This document shows positions 1 through 6,615 of a DNA stretch of 11,571 bases, piece after piece. The notes beneath the pieces were generated by a model. That model was not told the DNA's origin, made no database searches, and saw only the letters and a program-made list of their open reading frames with translations. A program made the position numbers and the translations under genes. The stretch covers positions 1-11,571 of the forward strand of contig JALOOE010000039.1 of the NCBI GenBank assembly GCA_025454565.1, given 5' to 3'. The DNA comes from Anaerolineae bacterium (GTDB lineage: Bacteria; Chloroflexota; Anaerolineae; CG2-30-64-16). Position 1 is the first letter of the stretch; the number at the start of each line of letters is the position of its first letter.

Positions 1-285
1 GGCTGCGACACCTGCGGCCGCGGCTGCCACGTCGAGGTGCTGCTGCGCCCGGACGACGTGGTGCACGACGACGCCAGCGCGATGACCGCGCAGGTGGTGG
101 GCAAGTCATTCCGCGGCGCCGACTTCGTCTACACGTTGCGCCTGGACAGCGGCCGCGAGGTGCTGGCGCTGGTGCCGAGCCATCACGACCACGCGGTGGG
201 CGAGCGGATCGGCATCCGGCTCGATGCCGACCACGTGGTGACCTTCCCGAGCATCGAAGCGGAAGAAGGGACCGCCCGCCTATAA
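1..285 (+). CDS. ABC transporter ATP-binding protein, C-terminal TOBE region (5' truncated by window)
   Basis: Reading frame 1 is open from the first base to a TAA at 283-285, giving the last 94 residues of a longer protein. The visible part has the pattern of the C-terminal TOBE/OB-fold region of iron(III)/spermidine/sulfate-type importer ATPases: VLLRPDDVVHDD, FRGADFVYTLRL, VPSHHDHAVGERIGI and DHVVTF. This domain follows the nucleotide-binding domain and usually takes part in substrate-linked regulation or subunit contact. The P-loop part lies outside the window, so the substrate cannot be told. An odd detail is a Cys-rich start to the visible part, with cysteines at visible residues 2, 5 and 9. 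It belongs to the chromosome left of the inserted element, and its stop codon overlaps the probable -10 box of the tRNA gene. Confidence 0.8.
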   Translation, partial: GCDTCGRGCHVEVLLRPDDVVHDDASAMTAQVVGKSFRGADFVYTLRLDSGREVLALVPSHHDHAVGERIGIRLDADHVVTFPSIEAEEGTARL

Positions 286-286
286 T
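281..286 (+). promoter_or_regulatory. Probable -10 box of the tRNA-Ser promoter
   Basis: A perfect TATAAT lies 22 bp upstream of the tRNA and overlaps the stop codon of the ABC transporter gene. The stretch after it is all G and C for the first eight bases (CCGCGGCG), as is usual for stringently controlled stable-RNA promoters. No good -35 TTGACA is visible at 16-18 bp spacing, so the call rests on the -10 box and its position. Confidence 0.5.
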
Positions 287-307
287 CCGCGGCGCGCAAC
301 GCCCCGA

Positions 308-398
308 GGAGAGATGGCCGAGCGGTTGAAGGCGCACGCCTGGAACGCGTGTATAGGTGAATAACCTATCGTGGGTTCGAATCCCACTCTCTCCGCCA
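308..398 (+). tRNA. tRNA-Ser(GGA), integration target of the element
   Basis: The sequence folds as a class II tRNA. The acceptor stem is GGAGAGA with TCTCTCC. The anticodon stem CACGC/GCGTG closes the loop CTGGAAC, so the anticodon is GGA, reading UCC and UCU. A long variable arm (ATAGGT-GAAT-AACCTAT) and the T arm GTGGG-TTCGAAT-CCCAC follow, and CCA is encoded at 396-398. The gene is intact although its last 14 bases are also the left attachment site. The element therefore supplies or preserves the tRNA 3' end, as is typical for P4-type integrases. Confidence 0.95.
385..398 (+). repeat. attL: left attachment site, 14-bp direct repeat
   Basis: CACTCTCTCCGCCA covers the end of the T stem, the 3' acceptor strand, the discriminator base and CCA of tRNA-Ser. 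The same 14 bases recur in direct orientation at 11175-11188. The bases on each side differ (C before and A after here; A before and C after there), so the identity is exactly 14 bp. With an integrase gene starting 151 bp downstream, this is the expected layout of a tRNA-integrated element. Confidence 0.85.
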
Positions 399-403
399 AG
401 GCG

Positions 404-495
404 GTGCAAGACAGTGCAGCTAACCCGTTGATTTGACGGGACAAAAGCCCACCTTGACAATACTGACCGTGCACGGCGGTTGCCGCGCAGTGCAC
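404..495. promoter_or_regulatory. Integrase upstream region with GTGCA repeats and possible promoter
   Basis: The leader between attL and the integrase holds four GTGCA words at 404, 414, 469 and 490. The last two are the full palindromes GTGCAC, 21 bp apart, or two helical turns. This layout could serve as integrase arm sites or as a site for an excisionase or AlpA-type regulator, but that is inference. A weak promoter may be TTGACG (433-438) with GACAAT (456-461) at 17-bp spacing. The perfect TTGACA at 454-459 has no -10 box at the right distance. Confidence 0.3.
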
Positions 496-549
496 CCCGA
501 TGCGCGTACTACTGGCGGATCAGGCGGGGGTTGGAACGGAGGGTTTCAC

Positions 550-2676
550 ATGGCACGCAATCTACTCACCGCGCGGCAGGTGCATGTCGCCGCCGACGGC
601 GATCACAGCGACGGCGACGGCCTGATGCTGCGGGTCAACGCGAATCGCGCCTCGTGGGTGTATCGCTTCACGTCGCCGAGCGGCAAGCGCCGCGAGCAGG
701 GTCTAGGCGTGGCGGTGCGCAACAACATCACCGAGGCCGGCAAGAGCCTGACCACGGCGCGCGACGAAGCCGAGAAATCCCGCCGACTGCTGCGCGACCG
801 GATCGACCCCATCGACCACGCCCGCCAGCAGCGCGAGGCCGAGCAGCGCAAGGCCGAGGCAAGGAAGGCGGAGCAGCAGGCCGAGCGGCATACGCTGGCC
901 CGCGTCGCCCGCCAGTATCACGAACGAGTGATCGAACCCACGCGCAGCGCCAAGCATGGCGCGCAGTGGATCACGTCGCTAGAAAACCACGTGCCCGAGA
1001 ACTTGTGGCACGCGCCTATCGACAGCATCGCCGCCCCGGCGTTGCTGGACTTCTTCATCGACATTTCGGCCCGCGTGCCCGAGACGGCCAGCCGGATCGT
1101 CCAGCGGTTGCGTGCGATCTTCGGCGATGCCGAGTTTCGCGGATGGTGCAGCGGCAACCCTGCCGACGCAGCGGCACGCAAGCTGCACGAGGCGAAGAGC
1201 AGGCGCGAGCGCGGATCGTTTACCGCATTGCCCTTCGTCGAAGTGCCGGCCTTCATGGCGCGGCTGCGTGAGCAGAAAGGCATCGCCGCGCGTGCACTGG
1301 AATTCGCTGTATTGACCGCCGCACGTACCGGCGAAGTGATCGGCGCGACCTGGGGCGAGTTTGATCTAGACGCCGGACTATGGACGGTGCCCGCTGCGCG
1401 GATGAAGGGCGGCGAGGCGCATACGGTCTATTTGTCGGCGCGTGCTGTCGAGATCGCCAAGTCCACGCAGGAATATGGCGGCGAATCGCATCCGTTCCCG
1501 AGTCCGACCGACAAGGCCACGCCGCTGTCCAACATGGCGATGCTGACGCTGCTGCGGCGGATGGACGCCGACAAGCGAACCACGGTGCACGGACTTTGCC
1601 GCGCTTCGTTTTCAACCTGGGCGAACGAGACCGGCGCGGCGCGCAGCGAAGTCATCGAAGCCTGCCTCGCGCATCGCGAAGGCGACCGGGTACGGGCCGC
1701 GTACAACCGCGCGCAGTTCGCCGCCGAGCGGCGCGCATTGCTCGCACTGTGGGCGGATTACTGCGCCGGCAAGGCTGCGGCAAGCAACGTCGTTGAACTT
1801 GCGCAGCACCGCATGCCTCAGCCACGGAAACCGCAACTGCCGACTGCGGCGCAACTGTTCGAGCTTTCCAAACTGGCGCAGAAGTTCGCCGACGAGATTC
1901 AACGCTCGCCGTTCGATGGTTTGATCGGACTCTGGAAGCCGTCTGAACTGCTTCCGCCGGACGATGCCGCGCGAGTCGAAGAGCCGGTGCCTTTGCGAAA
2001 GCGCCGGGTTGTCGGCCTGCTAGGCGGGTATGACGCCGATGAGATAAACGACGTAGCGGACACAGCACGTCGCGTCCGACAGGAAGAAAGGCACCGCGTC
2101 GCGCTGCAGGCACGCTTCCAAGTTGAGCTGGAGGCGAACGCAGCCCATCGGAAACTGAAATCGTCAGCACACTTTCGTGCGCTACGGGCCTCGTTCGATG
2201 ACGCGCGCAAGCAGGCCGCTGAGAGCAACCCATTGAAGAAGCCGGAGGCAGAGGCGCACTTCATCTACCTGCTCGCGCGAACCCTGGCTTGGTTTGAGGC
2301 CAACGGGAAGCGTGCAAGGGCAGCAACAAAAGAGAAGCGTGATCAGGCCGCGGGCTTGATCGATAAATTGCTTGCCCTCAAAAAAGCGGGTGTTAGTCCT
2401 CCCTTTGTCGGCTTGGTGAGCAGCGCGAGCGGTGCCAGGTTCGTCACTCTCGCCGAAGAACTTGAGCGCTGGCGCGACGAACTGCGAGCGCCACCGCCGG
2501 CCGGGCGCAAGCGCTTTCCGAAGAACGACAACTACCTGGGAATGCAGGAGGCGGAAAGACTGTTCGCGGAGTCCATCAAGCACATCGTTGACTCACCACG
2601 GGTGACGGCAGTGCTGGTCGAGCGATTCGACGGATTGATTGGCTACAAGAACCCGGCGGCCCGGGCCTCGCGATAA
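550..2676 (+). CDS. Tyrosine integrase, P4/DUF4102 type, with long C-terminal extension
   Basis: This enzyme would integrate and excise the element at tRNA-Ser. I chose the ATG at 550 because GGAGGG at 538-543 precedes it by six bases; the frame is open further upstream to 433. The product is 708 residues, against roughly 400 for usual P4-type integrases. Residues 1-55 look like the DUF4102 arm-DNA-binding domain (LTARQV, DGLMLRV, WVYRFTSPSGKRR). An Ala/Glu/Arg-rich coiled-coil linker follows, then a core-binding domain. The catalytic residues are R259 (AARTGEV), K286 (MKGG), H347 and R351 (HGLCR), H375 (LAHREGD) and nucleophile Y385 (AAYNR). The H-to-R spacing is one residue longer than the common H-x-x-R. 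Residues from about 415 to 708 form a charged, mainly helical extension that I do not recognise. It contains two FDGLIG motifs, one near its start and one at its end. The integrase call is secure; the role of the extension is unknown. Confidence 0.93.
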   Translation: MARNLLTARQVHVAADGDHSDGDGLMLRVNANRASWVYRFTSPSGKRREQGLGVAVRNNITEAGKSLTTARDEAEKSRRLLRDRIDPIDHARQQREAEQRKAEARKAEQQAERHTLARVARQYHERVIEPTRSAKHGAQWITSLENHVPENLWHAPIDSIAAPALLDFFIDISARVPETASRIVQRLRAIFGDAEFRGWCSGNPADAAARKLHEAKSRRERGSFTALPFVEVPAFMARLREQKGIAARALEFAVLTAARTGEVIGATWGEFDLDAGLWTVPAARMKGGEAHTVYLSARAVEIAKSTQEYGGESHPFPSPTDKATPLSNMAMLTLLRRMDADKRTTVHGLCRASFSTWANETGAARSEVIEACLAHREGDRVRAAYNRAQFAAERRALLALWADYCAGKAAASNVVELAQHRMPQPRKPQLPTAAQLFELSKLAQKFADEIQRSPFDGLIGLWKPSELLPPDDAARVEEPVPLRKRRVVGLLGGYDADEINDVADTARRVRQEERHRVALQARFQVELEANAAHRKLKSSAHFRALRASFDDARKQAAESNPLKKPEAEAHFIYLLARTLAWFEANGKRARAATKEKRDQAAGLIDKLLALKKAGVSPPFVGLVSSASGARFVTLAEELERWRDELRAPPPAGRKRFPKNDNYLGMQEAERLFAESIKHIVDSPRVTAVLVERFDGLIGYKNPAARASR

Positions 2677-2769
2677 CGCCGCGAAATCGGGTTTGTCGCG
2701 GGAAGCCCGGCGCAGACTTGCGCGGCCCGGCACCATCGGTTTGTGTTTAGCGCGACGTTGCACAAGCCG

Positions 2770-3123
2770 ATGAAACTCCTGATCGATATCCGCGAAGTCG
2801 CCGCCGCCCTTGGCGTCAGCAAGCGAACGGTGTACGCCTTACGTGCGCGGCCCGACTTTCCATCCGCGATCACTCTTGCCAGCCGCTGCGTTCGTTATCG
2901 AGCAAGCGATGTTGCCGAGTTCGTCGAACGACTCGCGGCCGACACGGCGCATGCGCCAGAACCGGAGACCCTACGGGCCGGAAGAGCCCAGCGCCGGGGG
3001 GCGAAAGGCGGACCGGCTGGCGGAATAGCAACCCCAGCGCCTGCCGACAGGCCGCTGGCGCGGGGCACGGCGGACGGTTTGTCAGTCGAACCGAGCGAAT
3101 CGATGCTGCGGGTGGCGGAATGA
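2770..3123 (+). CDS. AlpA/MerR-like helix-turn-helix regulator
   Basis: This is a 117-residue protein if read from the ATG at 2770. A GTG at 2743 would add nine residues, and neither start has a clear ribosome binding site. The ATG is preferred because MKLLIDIREVAAALGVSKRT is the normal beginning of AlpA-family proteins. Residues 5-27 form the helix-turn-helix, followed by the usual FPSAITLASRCVRYRASDVAEFVE segment in which the basic wing reads the DNA. The C-terminal half, from about residue 60, is rich in Ala, Gly, Pro and Arg and looks disordered; it is longer than in most AlpA proteins. In P4 and related elements AlpA controls integrase and excision, so a similar switch role is likely here. 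Its stop overlaps the next start (ATGA at 3120-3123), which implies translational coupling to the primase-like gene. Confidence 0.8.
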   Translation: MKLLIDIREVAAALGVSKRTVYALRARPDFPSAITLASRCVRYRASDVAEFVERLAADTAHAPEPETLRAGRAQRRGAKGGPAGGIATPAPADRPLARGTADGLSVEPSESMLRVAE

Positions 3124-3563
3124 CCGCCGATGCACTGCTGTGCCGCCTCGATGGTTTGCAAGGGCGCGCGCCCAAGTGGCGCGCGATCTGTCCGGCCCAT
3201 CAATCACAACATGGCACGCGCTCGCTGGCGATCGGCGAGGCGGACGACGGCCGGCTGCTCGTCCATTGCTTTGCCGGCTGCGACGCGCAAGCGATTGTCG
3301 CAGCCGTGGGGCTTGAACTAGCCGACCTGTTCCCCACGAAGCTGATCGGCCACGGGGCCGCGGACCAGTTCCGCCCCCGCATCCGTCAGCCCTGGTCCGT
3401 GCGCGATGTTATTGCGGCGCTGCGCGGCGAACTGATGGTGGCGTACGTGCTGCTCGGCGCTGTCGCCGCCGGCACGCCGCCGAACGACGATGATCGTGAA
3501 CGCGCAGGCATCGCCATGGAGCGGATCGCCCACTTCCTCGCCGAGCTTGACCATGCTGCGTGA
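3120..3563 (+). CDS. CHC2 zinc-finger primase-like protein
   Basis: The 147-residue product has the zinc-ribbon signature of the N-terminal domain of DnaG-type and P4/phage-type primases: C24-P-A-H27, then LLVHC50-FAG-C54. The surrounding pattern (WRAICPAH, SLAIGEADDGRLLVHCFAGC, VGLELADLFP) is typical. In primases this domain binds the template DNA. No TOPRIM catalytic domain follows; the rest is about 90 residues with a hydrophobic helix (VAYVLLGAVAAG). The protein may therefore be one half of a split primase, or a DNA-binding partner of the next gene product. It begins within the stop of the AlpA gene and its last 11 bases overlap the following gene, so the three genes probably form one operon. 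Zinc binding is clear from the motif; priming activity is inference. Confidence 0.8.
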   Translation: MTADALLCRLDGLQGRAPKWRAICPAHQSQHGTRSLAIGEADDGRLLVHCFAGCDAQAIVAAVGLELADLFPTKLIGHGAADQFRPRIRQPWSVRDVIAALRGELMVAYVLLGAVAAGTPPNDDDRERAGIAMERIAHFLAELDHAA

Positions 3564-4833
3564 AACCACGTTCGATAACGCGGCCCTTGCCGAGCGCATC
3601 GCCGCAAGCCAGAAGCAAGCGCCCATCGCCGCCGATTCGGCCGACGACGCGCCCGTGTGGCCGGAACTGAAGCCCGAAGCGCTGCATGGCCTGGCGGGCG
3701 ACATCGTGCGCGACATCGAGCCGCACACCGAGGCCGACCCCGCCGCTCTGTTGGTGCAGACGTTGGTCGCGTTTGGCGTTATGGCGGGCCGCAAGGCGCA
3801 CGTGCGGATCGAAGGTGACCGGCACTACGCGAACTCGTTCGCCCTGCTGGTCGGGCAGTCCGCGAAGGCGCGCAAGGGCACGTCATGGGGCCGCGTGCGA
3901 AGCGTGGGCAGTCTGGCGACCGGCTGGCCGACGACGGCTTCGGGTCTGACTTCGGGCGAAGGGCTGAAGTTCCACGTCCGCGACCCGCTGGGCGACGATG
4001 CAGGGGTCGCCGATAAGCGACTGCTGGTGATCGAATCCGAGTTCGCCCAGGTCTTGCGGAACACGTCGCGCCCCGGCAATACGCTGTCGGTCGCGATTCG
4101 CGAAGCGTGGGATACGGGGCGGCTGGCGACGCTGACCAAGAATGACCCCGTGACCGCCACCGGGGCGCACGTCGGGATCATCGGACACATCACCGCCGAC
4201 GAACTGCGGGCCGAACTGACGGCGACCGACCGGGCGAACGGCTTCGCGAACAGGTTCCTGTTCGTCGCCGCGAAACGGTCGAAGTGCCTTCCCTTCGGCG
4301 GTGCGTCGCTGACTGATGAACGAGTTGCCACGATCGCCGCCCGGCTAGAGACGGCGGCGAAGCAGGCGACGATGGTCGATGCCTTGGCGTTCGAGCCGGT
4401 AGCCCGCGAGACCTGGTGGCACGTCTACCCGACCTTGTCCGAAGGATTGCCCGGCATGTTGGGGGCAGTGACCGCACGGGCCGAAGCCCAAGTGATCCGC
4501 CTCGCACTCAACTATGCGCTGCTCGACGGCGCGACCGCGATCGGCAATCCGCACCTTTTGGCGGCGCTCGCGGTGTGGGACTACTGCGAAGCATCCGCGC
4601 GCTTCATCTTCGGCGCGGCCCTCGGCGATCCGGTTGCCGATGAGTTGCTTCGGACAATCCGTGCCGCTGGCGACGACGGCTTGACGCGGACCGGCATTCG
4701 CGACGCCTTCGGCCGACATCAGTCGGCGGTCCGAATTGACGCCGCCCTTCGGCTGCTGACCGAGGGGCGGCTGATCCGCTTCGAGAAGGCAACAACCGGC
4801 GGCCGACCGGCCGAGGTCTGGAAGCGGGCCTGA
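3553..4833 (+). CDS. DUF3987-like P-loop ATPase, probable replicative helicase
   Basis: I take the ATG at 3553, which overlaps the previous gene by 11 bases; the frame is open back to 3490. The product has 426 residues. A Walker-A-like loop lies at about residues 101-111 (GQSAKARKGTS), with the RKGT form usual in this family in place of GKT. A Walker-B-like strand lies at 157-163 (LLVIESE). Residues 210-230 (HVGIIGHITADELRAEL) and the RANGFANRFLF motif fit the RecA-like core of DUF3987 proteins of integrated elements and phages. A C-terminal winged helix (about 360-420, DGLTRTGIRDAF, ALRLLTEGRLIRFEK) would bind DNA. Together with the CHC2 protein it likely drives autonomous replication of the excised element. 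The ATPase fold is well supported; helicase activity is inferred from family and context. Confidence 0.78.
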   Translation: MLRETTFDNAALAERIAASQKQAPIAADSADDAPVWPELKPEALHGLAGDIVRDIEPHTEADPAALLVQTLVAFGVMAGRKAHVRIEGDRHYANSFALLVGQSAKARKGTSWGRVRSVGSLATGWPTTASGLTSGEGLKFHVRDPLGDDAGVADKRLLVIESEFAQVLRNTSRPGNTLSVAIREAWDTGRLATLTKNDPVTATGAHVGIIGHITADELRAELTATDRANGFANRFLFVAAKRSKCLPFGGASLTDERVATIAARLETAAKQATMVDALAFEPVARETWWHVYPTLSEGLPGMLGAVTARAEAQVIRLALNYALLDGATAIGNPHLLAALAVWDYCEASARFIFGAALGDPVADELLRTIRAAGDDGLTRTGIRDAFGRHQSAVRIDAALRLLTEGRLIRFEKATTGGRPAEVWKRA

Positions 4834-4852
4834 CGCCGGTTCGCCGACTTCG

Positions 4853-4875
4853 GTCGCTTATGTCGCTTTTGTCGC
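4853..4875 (-). repeat. Left array of 9-bp iterons (inverted orientation)
   Basis: GTCGCTTAT, GTCGCTTTT and a partial GTCGC stand head to tail with a 9-bp period just upstream of the 112-residue gene. Read on the minus strand the unit is GCGACAAAA, the same unit that is repeated three times on the plus strand at 5186-5212. A single TTTGTCGC also occurs at 2692-2699, ahead of the AlpA-primase operon. The repeats may be binding sites for an element-encoded replication or regulatory protein. Confidence 0.55.
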
Positions 4876-4884
4876 AGTAGGACG

Positions 4885-5223
4885 ATGAGCTACCTCGAAC
4901 TTGCACGGCAAGCTACCAAGCGAGCCGAAGCGCGGGCCGAGATGGATCGGCCCGTGCTGCCGCTCCACGATCCGAAGGCCGAAGCTCGCCGGCACAGGCT
5001 GCTTGCGAGGCTGACGGAACATCCGGGCCTGCGCTACGCGATCGAAACGGAAGCCCTGCCTGACGGCTCGCATGTCATCGCTTTGGCTATCCCCGGTGCG
5101 ACCTGTGAATTGTCAGTGCCGCCGCCGCGCGACCCGTTGGCGTTCGTGCGCGACGTGATCGCTGCCATGGACCGCGCAGAGGTACGCGACAAAAGCGACA
5201 AAAGCGACAAAAGGGGCGGATAG
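4885..5223 (+). CDS. Hypothetical 112-residue protein of the replication module
   Basis: The protein begins MSYLELARQATKRAEARAEM and continues with an Ala/Arg-rich helical segment (AEARRHRLLARLTEHPG). A compact alpha/beta part follows (LRYAIETEALPDGSHVIALAI, TCELSVPPPRDPLAFVRDVIAAM). There is no signal peptide, membrane segment or catalytic motif. Small proteins of this build are often found next to DUF3987 genes in integrated elements, but I do not know a function. A short AGGA lies just before the ATG. The end of the gene is unusual: three exact 9-bp units encode RDKSDKSDK, so the repeat array and reading frame coincide. The location 51 bp after the helicase-like gene and between two iteron arrays suggests a role in replication or its control. 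Confidence 0.65.
   Translation: MSYLELARQATKRAEARAEMDRPVLPLHDPKAEARRHRLLARLTEHPGLRYAIETEALPDGSHVIALAIPGATCELSVPPPRDPLAFVRDVIAAMDRAEVRDKSDKSDKRGG
5186..5212 (+). repeat. Right array of 9-bp iterons (three exact copies of GCGACAAAA)
   Basis: GCGACAAAA occurs three times without gaps inside the 3' end of the 112-residue gene, where it encodes the repeated residues D-K-S. The array at 4853-4875 carries the same unit in the opposite orientation; 14 bases, 4862-4875 and 5186-5199, are perfect reverse complements. Two facing arrays about 310 bp apart could form a cruciform or looped complex. Confidence 0.65.
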
Positions 5224-5422
5224 TGCTTGCCTGCGAAGACCGCAAACCGCCGTCAGGCGGTGCAGCGGTCTGAGCGTTTACCCTAGGCGACCCCTTGAGG
5301 GCCATGGGATGGGGAAGCCGGTGGATACGGTCGATGCGGTGCGGGCGTTGACCCCGACAAACTGGAAATGCGAGAGTGGGCGGGCGGCGACTCGTTCAGG
5401 CCGGCGAGGGTTCTCCGGTCGC
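5224..5422. other. Intergenic region with compound stem-loop (5237-5271)
   Basis: The stretch begins with a strong two-part hairpin. The outer stem is AGACCGC (5237-5243) with GCGGTCT (5265-5271), and the inner stem is ACCGCC (5246-5251) with GGCGGT (5256-5261) around the loop GTCA. There is no T tract, so an ordinary Rho-independent terminator is unlikely. It could be a Rho-dependent stop, a convergent transcription boundary or an origin structure. A possible 39-residue reading frame starts at 5309 (MGKPVDTVDAVRALTPTNWK) after a GAGGG, ends at 5428 and overlaps the end of the minus-strand gene. I do not call it as a gene. Confidence 0.45.
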
Positions 5423-5764
5423 CTATGACGACCGTGCGCCCTTCTCGTACAGCGCCTGCTCGTGCAGCAGATGGACCATGCGCTCCCAACTGACCTTCTC
5501 TTCCTCACAGCGGCGGGCGACCGGCTTGAATCGCTCCAGTCGCTCGCGGGCCGTGCGTTCGACTTGACGCCAGTTCTCAGCGCCGGCCTCATCCTCATTC
5601 GACTCGGCGAACTTCGCCCAGCCCTGCGCCTCGACAATTTCGCGGTAGTAGCCAAGCTCTTCGTTCAGGAGGAATTCGCGCACAGATGCGCGCACGAGCG
5701 CCCGACCGGCCAACATAGCGGCCGCGAGCAGCACAAGAACGACTATCCAAGGAGCTATCGACAT
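5423..5764 (-). CDS. Small membrane-anchored protein of unknown function
   Basis: The 113-residue product starts MSIAPWIVVLVLLAAAMLAG, a single N-terminal transmembrane helix (about residues 5-22) that would leave the rest in the cytoplasm because Arg residues follow it. The remainder is strongly charged and helical (EEKVSWERMVHLLHEQAL, ENWRQVERTARERLERF), possibly a coiled coil. A GGGGTGA element lies 12-18 bases upstream of the ATG. It probably shares a transcript with the 97-residue gene 72 bp upstream on the same strand. The codon composition looks like real coding DNA on this strand. I do not recognise a family. Confidence 0.6.
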   Translation of the reverse strand: MSIAPWIVVLVLLAAAMLAGRALVRASVREFLLNEELGYYREIVEAQGWAKFAESNEDEAGAENWRQVERTARERLERFKPVARRCEEEKVSWERMVHLLHEQALYEKGARSS

Positions 5765-5836
5765 CCGCGCTCACTTCACCCCGCGGCGGCCGGACCGTCG
5801 CCCTGAGTCAGATCCGGCAGGGCATCAAAGGCGCCG

Positions 5837-6130
5837 CTACTGCATCGGCTCGCCGTAATCGAAGCCGGCAGCGCGGAGCACCCGGCCCCTTTCCCTCATC
5901 TTTGCTCCGATGGCCTGGTAGAGCGCCATCACGTCGGCCTTGAGGTCGTCGTCATACCGCTCCCACCCGGCTTCGTCCCGCATGACCTCGGCCCAGCGCG
6001 CCAGGGCCTGCTCAAGCGTCAGGGTCTCGTACTGCTTTGCCTTCTCCGCAGCCAGCGGCCCCAGACGCTCCTGCGTGCGCCGAGCGGCTTCGATCTGTTC
6101 CTGCCACTTCGGAAGCTCGTCTTCGAACAT
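5837..6130 (-). CDS. Small helical cytoplasmic protein of unknown function
   Basis: This is a 97-residue, Glu/Arg-rich and almost fully helical protein: MFEDELPKWQEQIEAARRTQ, then a central LTLEQALARWAEVMRDE and a C-terminal GFDYGEPMQ. It has no membrane segment. GGGGAG lies about eight bases before the ATG, a good ribosome binding site. It precedes the membrane-anchored 113-residue gene in the same direction, and both run against the replication module and away from the PEP-CTERM cargo, so they form a separate unit. Like its neighbour, it may be an accessory gene such as an exclusion, defence or regulatory factor. Nothing in the sequence decides this. Confidence 0.6.
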   Translation of the reverse strand: MFEDELPKWQEQIEAARRTQERLGPLAAEKAKQYETLTLEQALARWAEVMRDEAGWERYDDDLKADVMALYQAIGAKMRERGRVLRAAGFDYGEPMQ

Positions 6131-6425
6131 CGGCGGTCACTCCCCGGTGCGGGGACATCGTAGCGGCCTCGTTCCTCATGCGGGGCAACGAGTAGGCAAA
6201 GGCGCAGGCGCGCCAGACTACGGCCGGTTTCGGCGACGACGCCGGTCGCGGCGCGGACAGCCGTGATCGACCCCGTTGCCGACTTCCGATCTCGCGCAGA
6301 CCGGCCGTTCAGCGCAGCGCATCAGCCCGCGTTCGAGAGCAGCCGGGAGCCGCGGACTATGAAACCGTTGGCTACCGCGCCTCCGGTCGTCGTCTACTGC
6401 CGCGAGACCGACTCCCTATGCTGAG
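6131..6425. other. Intergenic region without a convincing gene
   Basis: This stretch separates the minus-strand pair from the first PEP-CTERM gene. It has no long open frame with coding character. A 21-residue frame at 6359-6424 (MKPLATAPPVVVYCRETDSL and one more residue) follows a GGGAG, but it is too short to support. The promoter of the minus-strand pair should lie near 6140-6200; I see no strong -35/-10 pair there. Confidence 0.4.
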
Positions 6426-6442
6426 TGTCGAAGTTCTTTACA
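6426..6442 (+). promoter_or_regulatory. Upstream activator box of the first PEP-CTERM gene
   Basis: TGTCGA-AGTTC-TTTACA is an imperfect dyad (TGTNNA-N5-TNNACA). The same arrangement, GTCGA-N6-TTACA, occurs at 9907-9922 ahead of the third PEP-CTERM gene. It lies 53 bp upstream of the sigma-54 -24 element. That is where an enhancer-binding protein of the PrsR type, known to drive PEP-CTERM genes with sigma-54, would be expected to bind. Assignment to PrsR is inference. Confidence 0.5.
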
Positions 6443-6494
6443 GTCCCGGCGGATCATGCGGTCAGTGTCCATACAAATCAATCACATGCATAGA

Positions 6495-6510
6495 TGGAAT
6501 CAATATTGCT
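6495..6510 (+). promoter_or_regulatory. Sigma-54 promoter of the first PEP-CTERM gene
   Basis: TGGAATCAATATTGCT has the diagnostic GG (6496-6497) and GC (6508-6509) separated by exactly ten bases, with a full TTGCT at the -12 element. The -24 element keeps TGG but differs from the consensus TGGCAC. Transcription would start near 6521, giving a leader of about 95 bases. Confidence 0.6.
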
Positions 6511-6615
6511 TATCTTTACTGCAGTGCGCGTTGAAGGCGGTTGATTGCAAGACCTTCTTTGTTCAGCGCAACTGGCAACAATCGTTCGAATCGCTTAGTC
6601 AGAACGGAGGTCGAT

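Noticed and set aside
454..459. Perfect TTGACA as a -35 box for the integrase
   Set aside because: No -10-like sequence lies 15-19 bp downstream (the bases there are GC-rich).
433..549. Upstream extension of the integrase frame by 39 codons
   Set aside because: The extension has no DUF4102-like sequence, and the ATG at 550 has a strong ribosome binding site and a normal N-terminus.
480..1271. Long plus-strand frame inside the integrase gene (263 codons)
   Set aside because: It is Arg-rich with no domain pattern and lies wholly within the integrase catalytic gene; a high-GC shadow frame.
5186..5212. Short repeats as a CRISPR array
   Set aside because: The units are only 9 bp, directly joined and without spacers.
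6359..6424. 21-residue frame ahead of the first PEP-CTERM gene
   Set aside because: Too short and unsupported by any known family; only a weak ribosome binding site.
6568..6585. TGGCAACAATCGTTCG as a second sigma-54 promoter
   Set aside because: The base pair at the -12 position is TC rather than GC, and a better GG-N10-GC site lies at 6495-6510.
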